Shown here: positions 1 through 9,600 of the stretch, in pieces | How the letters are laid out: each line of letters begins with the position of its first letter | Position numbering within the stretch: position 1 is the first letter of the stretch | Source: an uncultured Burkholderiales bacterium | Lineage (GTDB): Bacteria; Pseudomonadota; Gammaproteobacteria; Burkholderiales; Burkholderiaceae_C | Reading direction: 5' to 3' | Assembly: GCA_943908475.1 (NCBI GenBank) | Contig: CALTTG010000014.1 | Location: 1 to 64,000 of the forward strand | DNA: 64,000 nucleotides | Made by a program: the position numbers and the translations under genes | Notes under the pieces: model-generated | What the model was told of the DNA's origin: nothing | What the model saw: only the letters and a program-made list of their open reading frames with translations | Databases searched by the model: none

Positions 1-465
1 AGCCTTGAAGAAGGGCGGCGCCAGGCCGTCGAGGTAGCTCTTCGATTCACGGATGATGTGACGCGCCACGAACTCGGGCGTGTCCTCGAACATGTGAATG
101 AAGCCGTGCAGCTCGCGCAAGATGTCGTTGGGGATGTGCTCCGACGTGCGCGTCTCGCCGTACAGGTAGATGGGGATGTCGTTGTTCTTGAAACGAATTT
201 CTTCGATGAACTTGCGCAAGCTCAGCACCGCCGGGTCCAGCTCGGGGCCGGGTGTGAACTCCTCATCGTCGATCGACAGGATGAACGCGCTGGCACGGCT
301 TTGCTGCTGGGCAAACTGAGACAAGTCGCCATAGCTGGTCACCCCCAGCACCTCGAAGCCCTCTTTTTGAATGGCATCAGCCAGGGCACGGATGCCCAGA
401 CCCGAGGTGTTCTCGGAGCGGAAATCCTCGTCAATGATGACGATGGGGAAGTGGAAACGCAGCAT
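1..465 (-). CDS. Orn/Lys/Arg decarboxylase, N-terminal part (truncated by window edge)
   Basis: The 5' 155 codons of a gene that runs off the left edge. The minus-strand reading begins MLRFHFPIVIIDEDFRSENT and continues with an open frame to base 1. This matches the receiver-like 'wing' domain that starts the large PLP-dependent ornithine/lysine/arginine decarboxylases, which use CO2 release from a basic amino acid to make polyamine precursors or resist acid. The PLP-binding core lies outside the window, so substrate preference (arginine is most usual in Burkholderiales) cannot be read here. The ATG at 465 is preceded by a weak GGTGG. It is divergent from the NfeD gene, with about 158 bases between them for both promoters. 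Confidence 0.85.
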   Translation of the reverse strand, partial: MLRFHFPIVIIDEDFRSENTSGLGIRALADAIQKEGFEVLGVTSYGDLSQFAQQQSRASAFILSIDDEEFTPGPELDPAVLSLRKFIEEIRFKNNDIPIYLYGETRTSEHIPNDILRELHGFIHMFEDTPEFVARHIIRESKSYLDGLAPPFFKA

Positions 466-623
466 GGGCCACCCGCAAGAAAAATCGGAAAACGCGAAGT
501 GTAGGGCTGTTGCGTGTCGGCAGGATGAACCGCCCCCTCAAATCGACACTTTCTGACGTCTGGCCTTCGCCTGGATCAAGCTTGCGTACACTGGCAGCGC
601 GCAACGAACACAAGGATGTCGGG
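466..623. other. Divergent intergenic region, decarboxylase / NfeD gene
   Basis: A 158-base divergent spacer. A possible plus-strand -10 (TACACT, about 587-592) has no convincing -35. No terminator-like hairpin or repeat is visible. The open reading frame upstream of the NfeD ATG extends into this region but has no recognisable protein similarity. Confidence 0.4.
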
Positions 624-1055
624 ATGGATGCAAGCACGTGGTGGTGGGTTCTGGCTGGTGCGTTGGTGGTGATCGAACTGCTGACGGGCACGTTTTACCT
701 GCTGGCACTGGCCCTGGGTGGGACCGCAGGCGCCCTGGCGGCGACCGCCGGGCTGGATCAGGCCAGCCAGATCACCTGGGGTGCGCTGGTGGGTGGTGGT
801 GCTGCGGCCGTTTGGCATGTGTGGCGAGTGCGTCGACCCACCCGCTCCGAAGCCGCTCCAGAGGCCTCTTTGGACGCCGGGCAGCGGGTACAGGTCACCC
901 GATGGCGGGATGACGGCACCGCCCAAGTGCACTACCGTGGCGCGTCCTGGACCGCCAGATTGAACCCTGCTGCAGCCGCGTCGTCCCCGCCCTCCGTCGG
1001 CACCCACCGCATCGTGTCCATCGAGGGCAGCCAACTCATCGTCGAAAAGGATTGA
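624..1055 (+). CDS. NfeD family membrane protein
   Basis: A 143-residue protein with two or three N-terminal hydrophobic segments (about residues 6-60, rich in Leu/Ala/Gly). A soluble C-terminal domain (about 85-143) has the small beta-barrel (OB-fold) character of NfeD proteins: GQRVQVTRWRDDGTAQVHYR, then a closing strand ending LIVEKD. NfeD proteins of this short type partner stomatin/SPFH proteins in the inner membrane and are thought to help organise membrane microdomains. The start is the ATG at 624, where AAGGA lies seven bases upstream; a longer frame back to 510 lacks this. The stop lies five bases before the stomatin ATG, so the two genes form an operon. Confidence 0.82.
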   Translation: MDASTWWWVLAGALVVIELLTGTFYLLALALGGTAGALAATAGLDQASQITWGALVGGGAAAVWHVWRVRRPTRSEAAPEASLDAGQRVQVTRWRDDGTAQVHYRGASWTARLNPAAAASSPPSVGTHRIVSIEGSQLIVEKD

Positions 1056-1060
1056 ATCTC

Positions 1061-1975
1061 ATGGAAATCGCACTGGTTCTGCTGCTCATCGCCGTGGTCT
1101 TCGTGGCCCAGGCCGTCAAGGTGGTGCCCCAGCAAAGCGCCTGGGTGCTTGAGCGCGTGGGCAAGTACCACGGCACACTGACTGCCGGCCTCAATGTGGT
1201 GCTGCCGTTTGTCGACAAAGTCGCCTACAAACACTCGCTCAAGGAAGTGCCCCTGGACGTGCCCAGCCAGGTCTGCATCACCAAAGACAACACCCAGTTG
1301 CAGGTCGACGGCATCCTGTACTTCCAAGTGACCGATGCCATGCGGGCCAGCTACGGCTCGTCCAACTACATCGTGGCCATCACTCAGCTGGCCCAGACCA
1401 CCTTGCGTTCGGTGGTCGGCAAAATGGAGCTGGACAAAACCTTTGAAGAGCGCGACCTGATCAACGCCGCCGTGGTGAGCGCGCTGGATGAAGCTGCACT
1501 GAACTGGGGGGTCAAGGTGCTGCGCTACGAGATCAAAGACCTGACCCCGCCTGCCGAGATCTTGCGGAGCATGCAGGCCCAGATCACGGCGGAACGAGAA
1601 AAGCGCGCCTTGATCGCCGCCTCGGAAGGACGTCGCCAGGAGCAGATCAACATCGCCACCGGTGAGCGAGAAGCCTACATCGCTCGCTCGGAAGGTGAAA
1701 AACAGGCCGAAATCAACAAGGCCCTGGGTGAGGCGGCGGGCATCACGGCGGTGGCCGACGCCACGGCCGAAGCCATTCGCAAAATCGCTGCAGCCATTCA
1801 GGAGCCCGGTGGGCAGGATGCCGTCAACCTCAAGGTGGCGGAAAAAGCCGTCGATGCCTATGCCCAGCTGGCCCAGAAGAACAACACGATGATCGTGCCC
1901 GGCAACATGAGCGAGGTGTCCGCCCTCATCGGGACGGCCATGACGCTGCTCAAGCAGCACAAGCCGAACGTGTGA
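1061..1975 (+). CDS. qmcA: SPFH/stomatin-like (band 7) membrane protein
   Basis: A 304-residue member of the stomatin/prohibitin family, like E. coli QmcA (YbbK). It has an N-terminal membrane segment (about 4-22), the band-7 domain beginning VVPQQSAWVLERVGKYHGTL (about 27-180), then a charged coiled-coil region rich in Ala, Glu and Arg (about 185-260). It contains the typical PPAEILRSMQAQITAEREKRA stretch at the domain boundary. These proteins oligomerise in the inner membrane and modulate membrane proteases or microdomains. The ATG at 1061 is chosen over the in-frame TTG at 1052 because AAAAGGA lies about ten bases before it. It is co-transcribed with the upstream NfeD gene, the classical pairing. 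Confidence 0.9.
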   Translation: MEIALVLLLIAVVFVAQAVKVVPQQSAWVLERVGKYHGTLTAGLNVVLPFVDKVAYKHSLKEVPLDVPSQVCITKDNTQLQVDGILYFQVTDAMRASYGSSNYIVAITQLAQTTLRSVVGKMELDKTFEERDLINAAVVSALDEAALNWGVKVLRYEIKDLTPPAEILRSMQAQITAEREKRALIAASEGRRQEQINIATGEREAYIARSEGEKQAEINKALGEAAGITAVADATAEAIRKIAAAIQEPGGQDAVNLKVAEKAVDAYAQLAQKNNTMIVPGNMSEVSALIGTAMTLLKQHKPNV

Positions 1976-2023
1976 TGCCCTTGCTCGGGGCCTGAATCAC
2001 CCTGAGCCCCAAAACGGCTGCGC

Positions 2024-2052
2024 TTGCGTGGCCTATTTTTCACCCATATACT
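2024..2052 (+). promoter_or_regulatory. Predicted sigma-70 promoter of marR-hydrolase operon
   Basis: TTGCGT at 2024-2029, a 17-base spacer, then TATACT at 2047-2052. Transcription would start near 2059, 24 bases before the marR ATG. An imperfect inverted repeat, CTATTTTTC (about 2033-2041) and GAAATAAATAG (about 2061-2071), flanks the -10 and is a candidate operator for the MarR protein itself. Confidence 0.55.
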
Positions 2053-2082
2053 TCGCACACGAAATAAATAGCCGACTGTTTC

Positions 2083-2568
2083 ATGGCCTCACGCCCCCGA
2101 CTGATTCACCTGCTCAACAGCGCGCAACGGCACCTTCTGCATTGGGTGGGGCAACAACAGGCCCAGGCCGCCCTTCATCTGGGAGGGCCAGTGCCCAGTG
2201 CCGCCCAAGCCGGCGCCCTGTTCGTGTTGAAGCAGCAAGACGGCGTGACCATGGGTCAACTGGCCCAGTCGCTGGGGCTGGAGCCCCCTGCGGCATCGGG
2301 CTTGGTGGGTCGCATCGAAGCGATGGGCTGGGCCACTCGGCGCCCTTGTCCGGATGACCGCCGCACCCAGCGCGTCTGGCTGTTGCCGGAAGGCCGAGCG
2401 CTCTTGCCCGAACTGCAAATCGCCATGAAGCGCATCAACCTGGAACTGACCCGAGGCTTCTCCCCCGACGAATTGGACGTGGTGGCCCGCTGGCTGGAGC
2501 ACGTGCGCCATCTGCCCATGGACACCCGACCGACTGCTCCGGACTCCACCCCCGACCATGCACACTGA
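2083..2568 (+). CDS. MarR family transcriptional regulator
   Basis: A 161-residue winged-helix regulator of the MarR type. The helix-turn-helix lies at about 55-80 (VTMGQLAQSLGLEPPAASGL, followed by VGRIEAMGWATRR). The wing carries the family's Asp-Asp-Arg-Arg signature (PCPDDRRTQRVWL, about 88-100). MarR dimers usually repress their own operon and release DNA on binding a small phenolic or lipophilic ligand. The gene overlaps the downstream alpha/beta hydrolase by 11 bases, so the hydrolase is probably its main target and the ligand may be related to that enzyme's substrate (inference). The last roughly 15 residues (rich in Pro, Asp, His) are a short disordered tail. Confidence 0.88.
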   Translation: MASRPRLIHLLNSAQRHLLHWVGQQQAQAALHLGGPVPSAAQAGALFVLKQQDGVTMGQLAQSLGLEPPAASGLVGRIEAMGWATRRPCPDDRRTQRVWLLPEGRALLPELQIAMKRINLELTRGFSPDELDVVARWLEHVRHLPMDTRPTAPDSTPDHAH

Positions 2569-3499
2569 CATGCCCCATCCATCCCCAAACTCCCCCTCGA
2601 GCCCTGCCTCCATGGACGCAACGGTCGAGCGCATCTGTTTCACTTGCCAAGATGGCACCGTGCTGCAGGGCCACTTTCTCCCGGCCCATGGCGGGCGTGC
2701 GGCGGCCACCCAACGACCGGTGCTGATCAGCCCGGCCACCGGCGTGCGCCAACACTTCTACCTTCGGTTTGCCCACTGGCTGAGCGAGCAAGGGCATGAC
2801 GTCATGGTGTTTGACTACCGTGGCATCGGTCTGTCACTTCAGGGGCCGCTGAAGCGTTGCCGGGCCACCTTGGCCGAATGGGGACAACAAGATCAGGTGG
2901 CGGCGCTGGAACACTTGTTGGCGCGCACCGGACAGGCTCAGGCCTGCATCGTCGGTCACAGTGCTGGCGGCCAAATGATCGGATTGCTGCCCAATCACCG
3001 CAGGGTGGCCGGCGTCGTGGGGGTCGCGTCATCGACCGGCTGGTTCCAAGCAATGCGCCCGGCCTTCAAATGGCAAGCGCGTCTGGCCCTGAGGGGCGCC
3101 ATCCCGCTGGCATCGATGGTGCTGGGCTATGCCCCCACCTCGCAGTTTGGCCTCGGCGAGAACCTGCCCACCGCCGTGGCCCGCCAATGGGGCCAATGGT
3201 GTGCCGCGGGCGGCTACGCCACCAACGCTGTGAAACAAGCCCCCCACCTGGACTTCCACGCCCAGGTGACCACCCCCATCACCGTGCTGCACGCCACCGA
3301 CGACGACATTGCCAACCGGGCCACCGTGGCCGACCTGCTGCGCACGTACCCCGCCGCACGCAAATGCCACATCACGGTCAACCCGCGTGAGCATGGCCTC
3401 AAGCGCATTGGCCACATCGACTGGTTCCGCCCCACCCATCAGGCCTTGTGGCCGATGGTGACGCAAGCCCTGAACGATCAGTCCGCCGGCATGTCCTGA
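2558..3499 (+). CDS. Alpha/beta hydrolase family protein
   Basis: A 313-residue alpha/beta-hydrolase-fold protein. The nucleophile elbow is GHSAGG (about residues 133-138), an oxyanion-type loop lies around SPATGV, and the expected acid and histidine are in VLHATDDDIA and NPREHGLKRIGHIDWF near the C-terminus. The FDYRGIGLS segment is typical of the YheT/serine-aminopeptidase-like group. The substrate is unknown; esterase or lipase activity is plausible. It begins 11 bases inside the end of marR (ATG at 2558) and is probably controlled by it. Its last 22 bases overlap the end of ligA on the other strand. Confidence 0.8.
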   Translation: MHTDMPHPSPNSPSSPASMDATVERICFTCQDGTVLQGHFLPAHGGRAAATQRPVLISPATGVRQHFYLRFAHWLSEQGHDVMVFDYRGIGLSLQGPLKRCRATLAEWGQQDQVAALEHLLARTGQAQACIVGHSAGGQMIGLLPNHRRVAGVVGVASSTGWFQAMRPAFKWQARLALRGAIPLASMVLGYAPTSQFGLGENLPTAVARQWGQWCAAGGYATNAVKQAPHLDFHAQVTTPITVLHATDDDIANRATVADLLRTYPAARKCHITVNPREHGLKRIGHIDWFRPTHQALWPMVTQALNDQSAGMS

Positions 3500-5577
3500 A
3501 GCAGTTGACGCAGGCCGTCTTCGTCGAGGATGGCCACGCCCAAAGCCTGCGCTTTGTCGAGCTTGGTGCCCGCCTCTGCGCCTGCCACGACCCAATCGGT
3601 TTTCTTGGACACCGAACCCGACACCTTGCCCCCAGCCGCCTCGATCAGGGCTTTGGCCTCGTCGCGTCCCATGCTGGGCAAGGTGCCGGTGAGCACGACG
3701 GTCTTGCCCGCCAAAGGCTGAGGCACATCGGGTTGAGTGGCCGGGTCCACTTCATCCCACGTGACGCCACACGCACGCAACTGCTCCACCACCTCGCGGT
3801 TGTGGGCTTGGTCAAAGAAGGTTCGAATGCTGTGCGCGACGATGGGCCCCACGTCATTGACCTCCAGCAGCTGCTCCTCGCTGGCCTCCATGATCCGGTC
3901 GATTTGGCCGAAGTGTTTGGCCAGGTCCTTGGCCGTGGCTTCACCCACATGCCGAATGCCCAGGCCAAAGAGGAATCGAGGCAAGGTGGTTTGCTTGCTT
4001 TTCTCCAGCGCAGCCACGATGTTCTGGGCGCTTTTGTCCGCCATGCGGTCCAGCGCGGCCAGGCGGGCCACGCCCAGTTTGTACAACTCGGGCAAGGTGC
4101 GAATCAAACCACCGTCCACCAGTTGATCCACCAGCTTTTCACCCAAGCCTTCGATGTCCACCGCGCGACGCTGGGCAAAGTGCAAGATGGCTTGCTTGCG
4201 TTGGGCACCACAAAACAGCCCGCCCGTGCACCGGTGGTTCATTTCACCGCGTTCACGCTCGACCTGGCTGCCGCAGATCGGACAGGCCTTGGGCATCACA
4301 AAGTTGGCCACATAAGTGGCACGCTCGCCAGCCACCACCCCGACGACCTCAGGAATCACATCGCCTGCGCGGCGAACAATGACCTGATCCCCCACCCTCA
4401 CCTTCTTGCGGCGCAGCTCGAAAATGTTGTGCAGGGTGGCATTGGTGACGGTCACGCCGCCGACAAAAACCGGATGAAGCCGGGCCACCGGCGTGAGTTT
4501 GCCCGTGCGTCCCACCTGCACATCGATGCCTTCGATGCGGGTGATCTGCTCTTGTGCGGGGTACTTGTGGGCGACCGCCCATCGAGGCTCGCGGGTGACA
4601 AAGCCCAAGCGATCCTGAAAGTCGCGACGGTTCACCTTGTAGACCACGCCATCGATGTCGAAGGGCAGTGCATCGCGCTGTGCCCCCATGGCCTGGTGAA
4701 ACGCGATCAGGCCTTCGGCCCCAAACGCCACCGTGCGGTGTTCACACACCGGCAAGCCCAGCGCCTGCAAGGCATCGAGCAACTCACCATGGGTGGCGGG
4801 CACCGGCCATCCTTGCACCTCACCCAGGCCGTAGGCAAAAAAACTCAGAGGCCGTCGCGCTGCAATCGACGGGTCAAGCTGACGGACCGCACCGGCCGCC
4901 GCATTGCGAGGGTTCACGAAGGTCTTCTCGCCTCGCTCGCGTTGCGATTCATTGAGCCGCTCAAAATCATCGCGACGCATGTAGACCTCACCCCGCACCT
5001 CCAGCACCTCGGGGGTCTGATCGGGTGGACCCATCAGACGGAGGGGAATCTGGCCGATGGTTCGGATGTTCTGGGTCACGTCCTCCCCCGATTCACCGTC
5101 GCCTCGGGTGGCCGCCTGCACCAGCACGCCGCGCTCGTAGCGCAAATTGATGGCCAACCCATCGAACTTCAGTTCAGCGGCGTAGGCGACCGGTGGCGCG
5201 TCGTCGTGCAAGTCGAGCTCTTTGCGCACACGGGCGTCAAACGCCAACGCACCAGACGCTTCGGTGTCGGTCTCGGTCCGAATCGACAGCATGGGCACCA
5301 CATGGCGCACGGGCGCGAAGCCCTCGAGCACCTGCCCCAACACACGCTGAGTGGGTGAATCGGCCGTCAACCACTCAGGGTGCTGGGCTTCCAGCGCCTG
5401 CAGGTCCTGAAACAGGCGGTCGTACTCGGCGTCTGGCAGCAAGGGCGCGTCCAACACGTAATAGGCGTGAGCCAACTCATGAAGGCGGGCCCGCAAATGC
5501 GCCATCTGGCGCTGCGGATCAGGGGGCACCGAAGCCGATGCGGCTGGCGCGGGATCGTCAAACAGACCGTCCTGCAT
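3478..5577 (-). CDS. ligA: NAD-dependent DNA ligase LigA
   Basis: A 699-residue NAD+-dependent DNA ligase that seals nicks during replication and repair. The adenylated lysine sits in the KFDG motif (Lys137). Order: the NAD-binding Ia domain (DAEYDRLFQDL, about 49-59), the nucleotidyltransferase domain, an OB-fold, a four-cysteine zinc module (CPICGSQ, then RCTGGLFC), helix-hairpin-helix repeats, and a C-terminal BRCT domain (about 620-695). About 24 extra residues precede the usual start at MAHLRARLHEL, but ATG 5577 leaves the normal short gap after zipA. It is the last gene of smc-zipA-ligA. Its 3' end overlaps the convergent hydrolase gene by 22 bases. Confidence 0.97.
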   Translation of the reverse strand: MQDGLFDDPAPAASASVPPDPQRQMAHLRARLHELAHAYYVLDAPLLPDAEYDRLFQDLQALEAQHPEWLTADSPTQRVLGQVLEGFAPVRHVVPMLSIRTETDTEASGALAFDARVRKELDLHDDAPPVAYAAELKFDGLAINLRYERGVLVQAATRGDGESGEDVTQNIRTIGQIPLRLMGPPDQTPEVLEVRGEVYMRRDDFERLNESQRERGEKTFVNPRNAAAGAVRQLDPSIAARRPLSFFAYGLGEVQGWPVPATHGELLDALQALGLPVCEHRTVAFGAEGLIAFHQAMGAQRDALPFDIDGVVYKVNRRDFQDRLGFVTREPRWAVAHKYPAQEQITRIEGIDVQVGRTGKLTPVARLHPVFVGGVTVTNATLHNIFELRRKKVRVGDQVIVRRAGDVIPEVVGVVAGERATYVANFVMPKACPICGSQVERERGEMNHRCTGGLFCGAQRKQAILHFAQRRAVDIEGLGEKLVDQLVDGGLIRTLPELYKLGVARLAALDRMADKSAQNIVAALEKSKQTTLPRFLFGLGIRHVGEATAKDLAKHFGQIDRIMEASEEQLLEVNDVGPIVAHSIRTFFDQAHNREVVEQLRACGVTWDEVDPATQPDVPQPLAGKTVVLTGTLPSMGRDEAKALIEAAGGKVSGSVSKKTDWVVAGAEAGTKLDKAQALGVAILDEDGLRQLLQDMPAD

Positions 5578-5588
5578 CGCGATTGCCC

Positions 5589-6641
5589 TCAGGCAAACAG
5601 GCGACGAGCCGCTGCGGAGCCTGCAGCCAGGTCGCGGGCGGCCAGCGCTTCGTACAGCCGGGTCAACTCCACCCCAATCGACTCGAAGGCCACAGACGTG
5701 AAGGCACGGCCTTGTTCGTCGGCCATCACCGCCCCCAGTGACAGGGACAACACCTCACCCGCCGCACACCAGCCCTTGTAAGGCTCTTGGTCGGCCGCCG
5801 TCTGAGGCACGTCAAAGGCCAACAGCAGTTCGCGGATCGTGGCTTGGTCCGGGTCGTCGGCGAAGGCCGCTTGCGCGTCAAAGTGCAAGGTCAGCACAGG
5901 CGGCGCGCCATCCTCTGGCGACGGCAACACCAGGCGTCCGGGCAAGGCACCGGGGAGGAAACCGTGACGGGCGGCCTGCTGCTGCACGTAACCGACCGAC
6001 CAGGCACTGCCCTTGGCGTGCAAACGCATGGCCAGTTGCGCATCGTGCGCACTGGCAAAGCCGTCGAGCTCCTTGGCACGTGCCACCACGTCGAGCATGT
6101 CCGGGAATTCGACGCCGGCGCCACCCAGACCGTCGACCATGGCCTGGATCTTCTGGACGAACTCGGAGTATTCGATCTCATTGAGGCCCCCAGTCCGGTT
6201 GGCCAGCAGCACCCCGGCTTGCAGTTCGCTGTAGGTCACGCCAGGCTGCGGCGACTCCCACTCACCACAATCGGCGCGCAAGCCCTCGATCAGGACCGGC
6301 TTGCTGCCGGCGCGGCGGGTGCTGGGCATGTGAGCCAGCACAGCATCACCCGTGATCGGATGCTCCAGCGTGATGGTGGCGATCGCATCGATCAGGGCAT
6401 CCAGACGCACGTGGCTGCGCTTGAGCGCGGGTTGCGACGACAGCGACTGTGGGCTCATCGGCTGGGTGTCCATGAGGTCCCCGGCCGCATCGGCCCCCAG
6501 TTGGGAGGCACGGTCTTGCGGGTCAGCACGTTTGGGCGCTCGGGCCGCGGTCTTGCGCGCCGTCCAGGCACCGTGGGCCACCACGCCAGTCAGCACGATG
6601 CCGCCCAACAAGGCCAGTCCCAGGGTCAGTGAGTTGCTCAT
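5589..6641 (-). CDS. zipA: Cell division protein ZipA
   Basis: A 350-residue ZipA-like protein. One N-terminal transmembrane helix (about residues 5-26) is followed by a positively charged then disordered linker and a C-terminal ZipA FtsZ-binding domain (about 210-345, with LVLPSPEDGAPPVLTLHFDA and a FDVPQTAAD stretch). ZipA anchors FtsZ at the inner membrane at the division site. The sequence is divergent from E. coli ZipA, but the position between smc and ligA is the conserved betaproteobacterial arrangement and supports the call. It starts 20 bases after the smc stop and ends 11 bases before the ligA start, so the three are probably one transcript. Confidence 0.88.
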   Translation of the reverse strand: MSNSLTLGLALLGGIVLTGVVAHGAWTARKTAARAPKRADPQDRASQLGADAAGDLMDTQPMSPQSLSSQPALKRSHVRLDALIDAIATITLEHPITGDAVLAHMPSTRRAGSKPVLIEGLRADCGEWESPQPGVTYSELQAGVLLANRTGGLNEIEYSEFVQKIQAMVDGLGGAGVEFPDMLDVVARAKELDGFASAHDAQLAMRLHAKGSAWSVGYVQQQAARHGFLPGALPGRLVLPSPEDGAPPVLTLHFDAQAAFADDPDQATIRELLLAFDVPQTAADQEPYKGWCAAGEVLSLSLGAVMADEQGRAFTSVAFESIGVELTRLYEALAARDLAAGSAAARRLFA

Positions 6642-6661
6642 TGCTTTGAATCCGAATTGCG

Positions 6662-9600
6662 TCAGGCGGCGTGGGCCATGCCAATGGCCGCCTCCATGTC
6701 CACCGCCACGATGCGGGAGACACCTTGTTCTTGCATGGTCACGCCCACCAGCTGTTCAGCCATTTCCATCGCGATCTTGTTGTGCGAAATGAAGAGGAAC
6801 TGAGTGCCGGCCGACATGCTCTTGACCAGTCTGGCATAGCGCTCGGTGTTGGCGTCGTCGAGCGGTGCGTCCACTTCGTCGAGCAAACAGAACGGCGCAG
6901 GGTTGAGCTGGAAAATGGCGAACACCAGGGCGATGGCCGTGAGCGCCTTTTCGCCGCCCGACAGCAGGTGAATGGTGCTGTTTTTCTTCCCCGGCGGGTG
7001 GGCCATCACCTGCACGCCCGCATCCAAGATTTCGTCGCCCGTCATGACGAGCTTGGCGCTGCCCCCACCGAACAAGCTGGGGAACATCCGGCCAAAGTGT
7101 TCGTTGACGGTGTTGAAGGTGGCGCCCAGCAAATCTCGGGTTTCGAGGTCAATCTTGTGAATCGCGTCTTCGAGCGTCTTGATGGCGTCGAGCAAATCCG
7201 CCGACTGCGCATCGAGAAAGCCCTTGCGCTCACGCGCAGCCGTCAGTTCGTCGAGCGCCGCCAGGTTGACCGCACCGAGCATCTGAATCTCGCGTTGAAT
7301 GCGATCAATCTCGCTTTGGAGCCCATAGAGCTTGACGCCATCGCGCTCGATGACTGCAGCCAGTGCCTCCAGGTCCACTTGCGCGGCGTCGAGCTGCTCC
7401 TTGTATTGGGCGCCGCCCAAGGTCGCGGCCTGCTCCTCCAGCTGGAGCTTCGTGATCTGGTCACGCAGCGGCTGCAAGCTTCGCTCAAAGGTCAGCCGCT
7501 GTTCATCGGCACGACGCAACTGGGCAGAGAGGTCGTCGTATCGGCTGCGAGACTGCGCCAACAGGCTTTCCTTGTCGAGCTTGACCGCCAGGGCCTCGTC
7601 CAGGCCGGTCTGGGCCGTGGCATCGCTCAATCGGGCCAGCTCTTCGCGCAAGGCCACCGCAGAGGCTTCGTTGCTCCGAATTTGCTGCACGGCCGTCTCG
7701 ATGCTGCGCTGCAACTCGCCCTGCCGCGACACCAACGAGCGAGCACTGAACTGAGACTCTTGGGCCTGACGCTCCAGCATGCGAGCCTGCTCCCGGGCCT
7801 GATTCAGGCGGCGCTCGGCCTCCATGACGGCTTCTTCAAGCTGAGCGTGTTTTTCCTGGGCGTCGGCCAGGCTGAGGTCCAGCTCTTCGAAACGGGCCTC
7901 ACCGGTGGCACGACGCTCTTGCAGGTCGTCCAGCAGGGCGTCGATCTCGGCCATTTCTTCGTCGATCTGACCTCGGCGAGAGGCCGTTTGCTCGGCCTGC
8001 TGCGTCAGGCGCAGCGCTTCCACCTGAAGCTGATGCAGGCGCTGCTGACGTTCGCTGGCGTCGCGACGCACCACGGCCAGGCGTTGCGAGGCCTCGGTGT
8101 AAGCCGCCTCGGCCCGAATCAGCGAGCTTCGGGCATCTTCTGCCAACAACACCTGGGCTCGGACCTGCTTGTCGAGGTTCTCGATGTCCTGAGCCCGAGC
8201 GAGCATGCCCGCCTGCTCGGAGTCCGGGGCATGAAAGCTCACCGCGTGCGCACTGACGGCGTGCCCAGCCGGCGTCATGACGACTTCGCCGTGGGTCAGT
8301 TTCGAGCGATTGGCCAAGGCCTCGTCCAGGTTGGCCGCCGTGTAGACCCCTTCCAGCCAGTCGCACAGCAAGGACCTCAAACTGGCATCGCCCAAGCGCA
8401 AGCGATCGGACAATCGCGGCAAACGGGCCGACGAGGCGTCGGGCGCACTGGAGGGCAAACTGTAGAAAGCCAGTTTGGCCGGCGGGGCATCGGACTCAAA
8501 GGCCCGGACAATGTCGACCCGCCCCACTTCCAGGGCCATCATGCGTTCGCGCAAAGCCGACTCGAGCGCGCTCTCCCAGCCGGGCTCAATGTGCACTTTG
8601 GACCACAGCCCGGGCAAGCCCTCCAGCCCGTGTTTGGCGAGCCAGGGTTTGAGCTTGCCTTCGGTCTGGACCTTGTCCTGGAGGGCACGCAACGCCTCCA
8701 GCCGGGCGGTCAGCTCCGCGTGGCGTGCCGTCTGAACGTTGCTGTCTTGTTGGCGCGCTTTGCGATCGTCGTCCAGGGCGGGGACGGCATCGGTGAGGTC
8801 CGCCAGCTGGGCATCCAGCACAGCCATCTCTTCCTCGCCAACGCTCACCTGCTGTCGCAAGTCGAGCAAACGCGCCTGATCGGGCGATGCCAACGCCTGC
8901 TGCTCGGTGCGCAGGCGTTCGCGTCGCTGGTTGAGCTGACGGGCCTGGTCATCGATGTTGCGCGACTCAGCGGCCAGCAACTGGATCTGCTGCTGAACCT
9001 GTGCGGCCACACCGCGTTGCTCGTTGGCGCGCTGAGTGGCCGTGCGCACCGCATCTTCCAGTGACGGCACTTGGCCGGCGAGCTCCTCGGCCTGTGCCGA
9101 GAGCACCTCAGACTGCTCTTGCGCGGCCACCATCTTTTCAGCGAGTTCCTCCAACTCAAACTCGGCAGCGGCACGACGCTCTTCCCACTGATCGTTCTGC
9201 CCCTGCAATTCGGCCAGGCGCTGTTCGGTGCGATGCCTGCCCTCGACGACATAGCGAATGCGCTCTTCCAGGCGGCTGACTTCCAGGTTGGCCTCGGCCA
9301 GGGCACCCTGCGCGGTGTGCAGCTCGTCGCTGGCGGCATAGTGGGCCTGCCGAACATGTTCGAGCTCAGCCTCCACCTCGCGCAACTCGGCCATGCGGCC
9401 CTCGAGCGCGTTGGTGGCCTCCAGGGCCGCCTGCTTGATGCGGCTTTCTTCCGACGCTGCGTCGCGGTGCTTGAGGAACCACAGCTGATGCAGCTTGAGC
9501 GTGCCTTGCTCCTGCAAAGCGTTGTACCGCGTGGCGACTTCGGCCTGCTTTTCCAGTTTCTCGAGGTTGTTCGTCAGCTCCCGCAGGATGTCTTCCACCC

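Noticed and set aside
3448..5358. 636-residue plus-strand open frame
   Set aside because: It is antisense to ligA, whose minus-strand product has all ligase motifs. The long frame is a by-product of GC-rich codon use.
6671..9064. 797-residue plus-strand open frame
   Set aside because: It is antisense to smc and has no recognisable motif.
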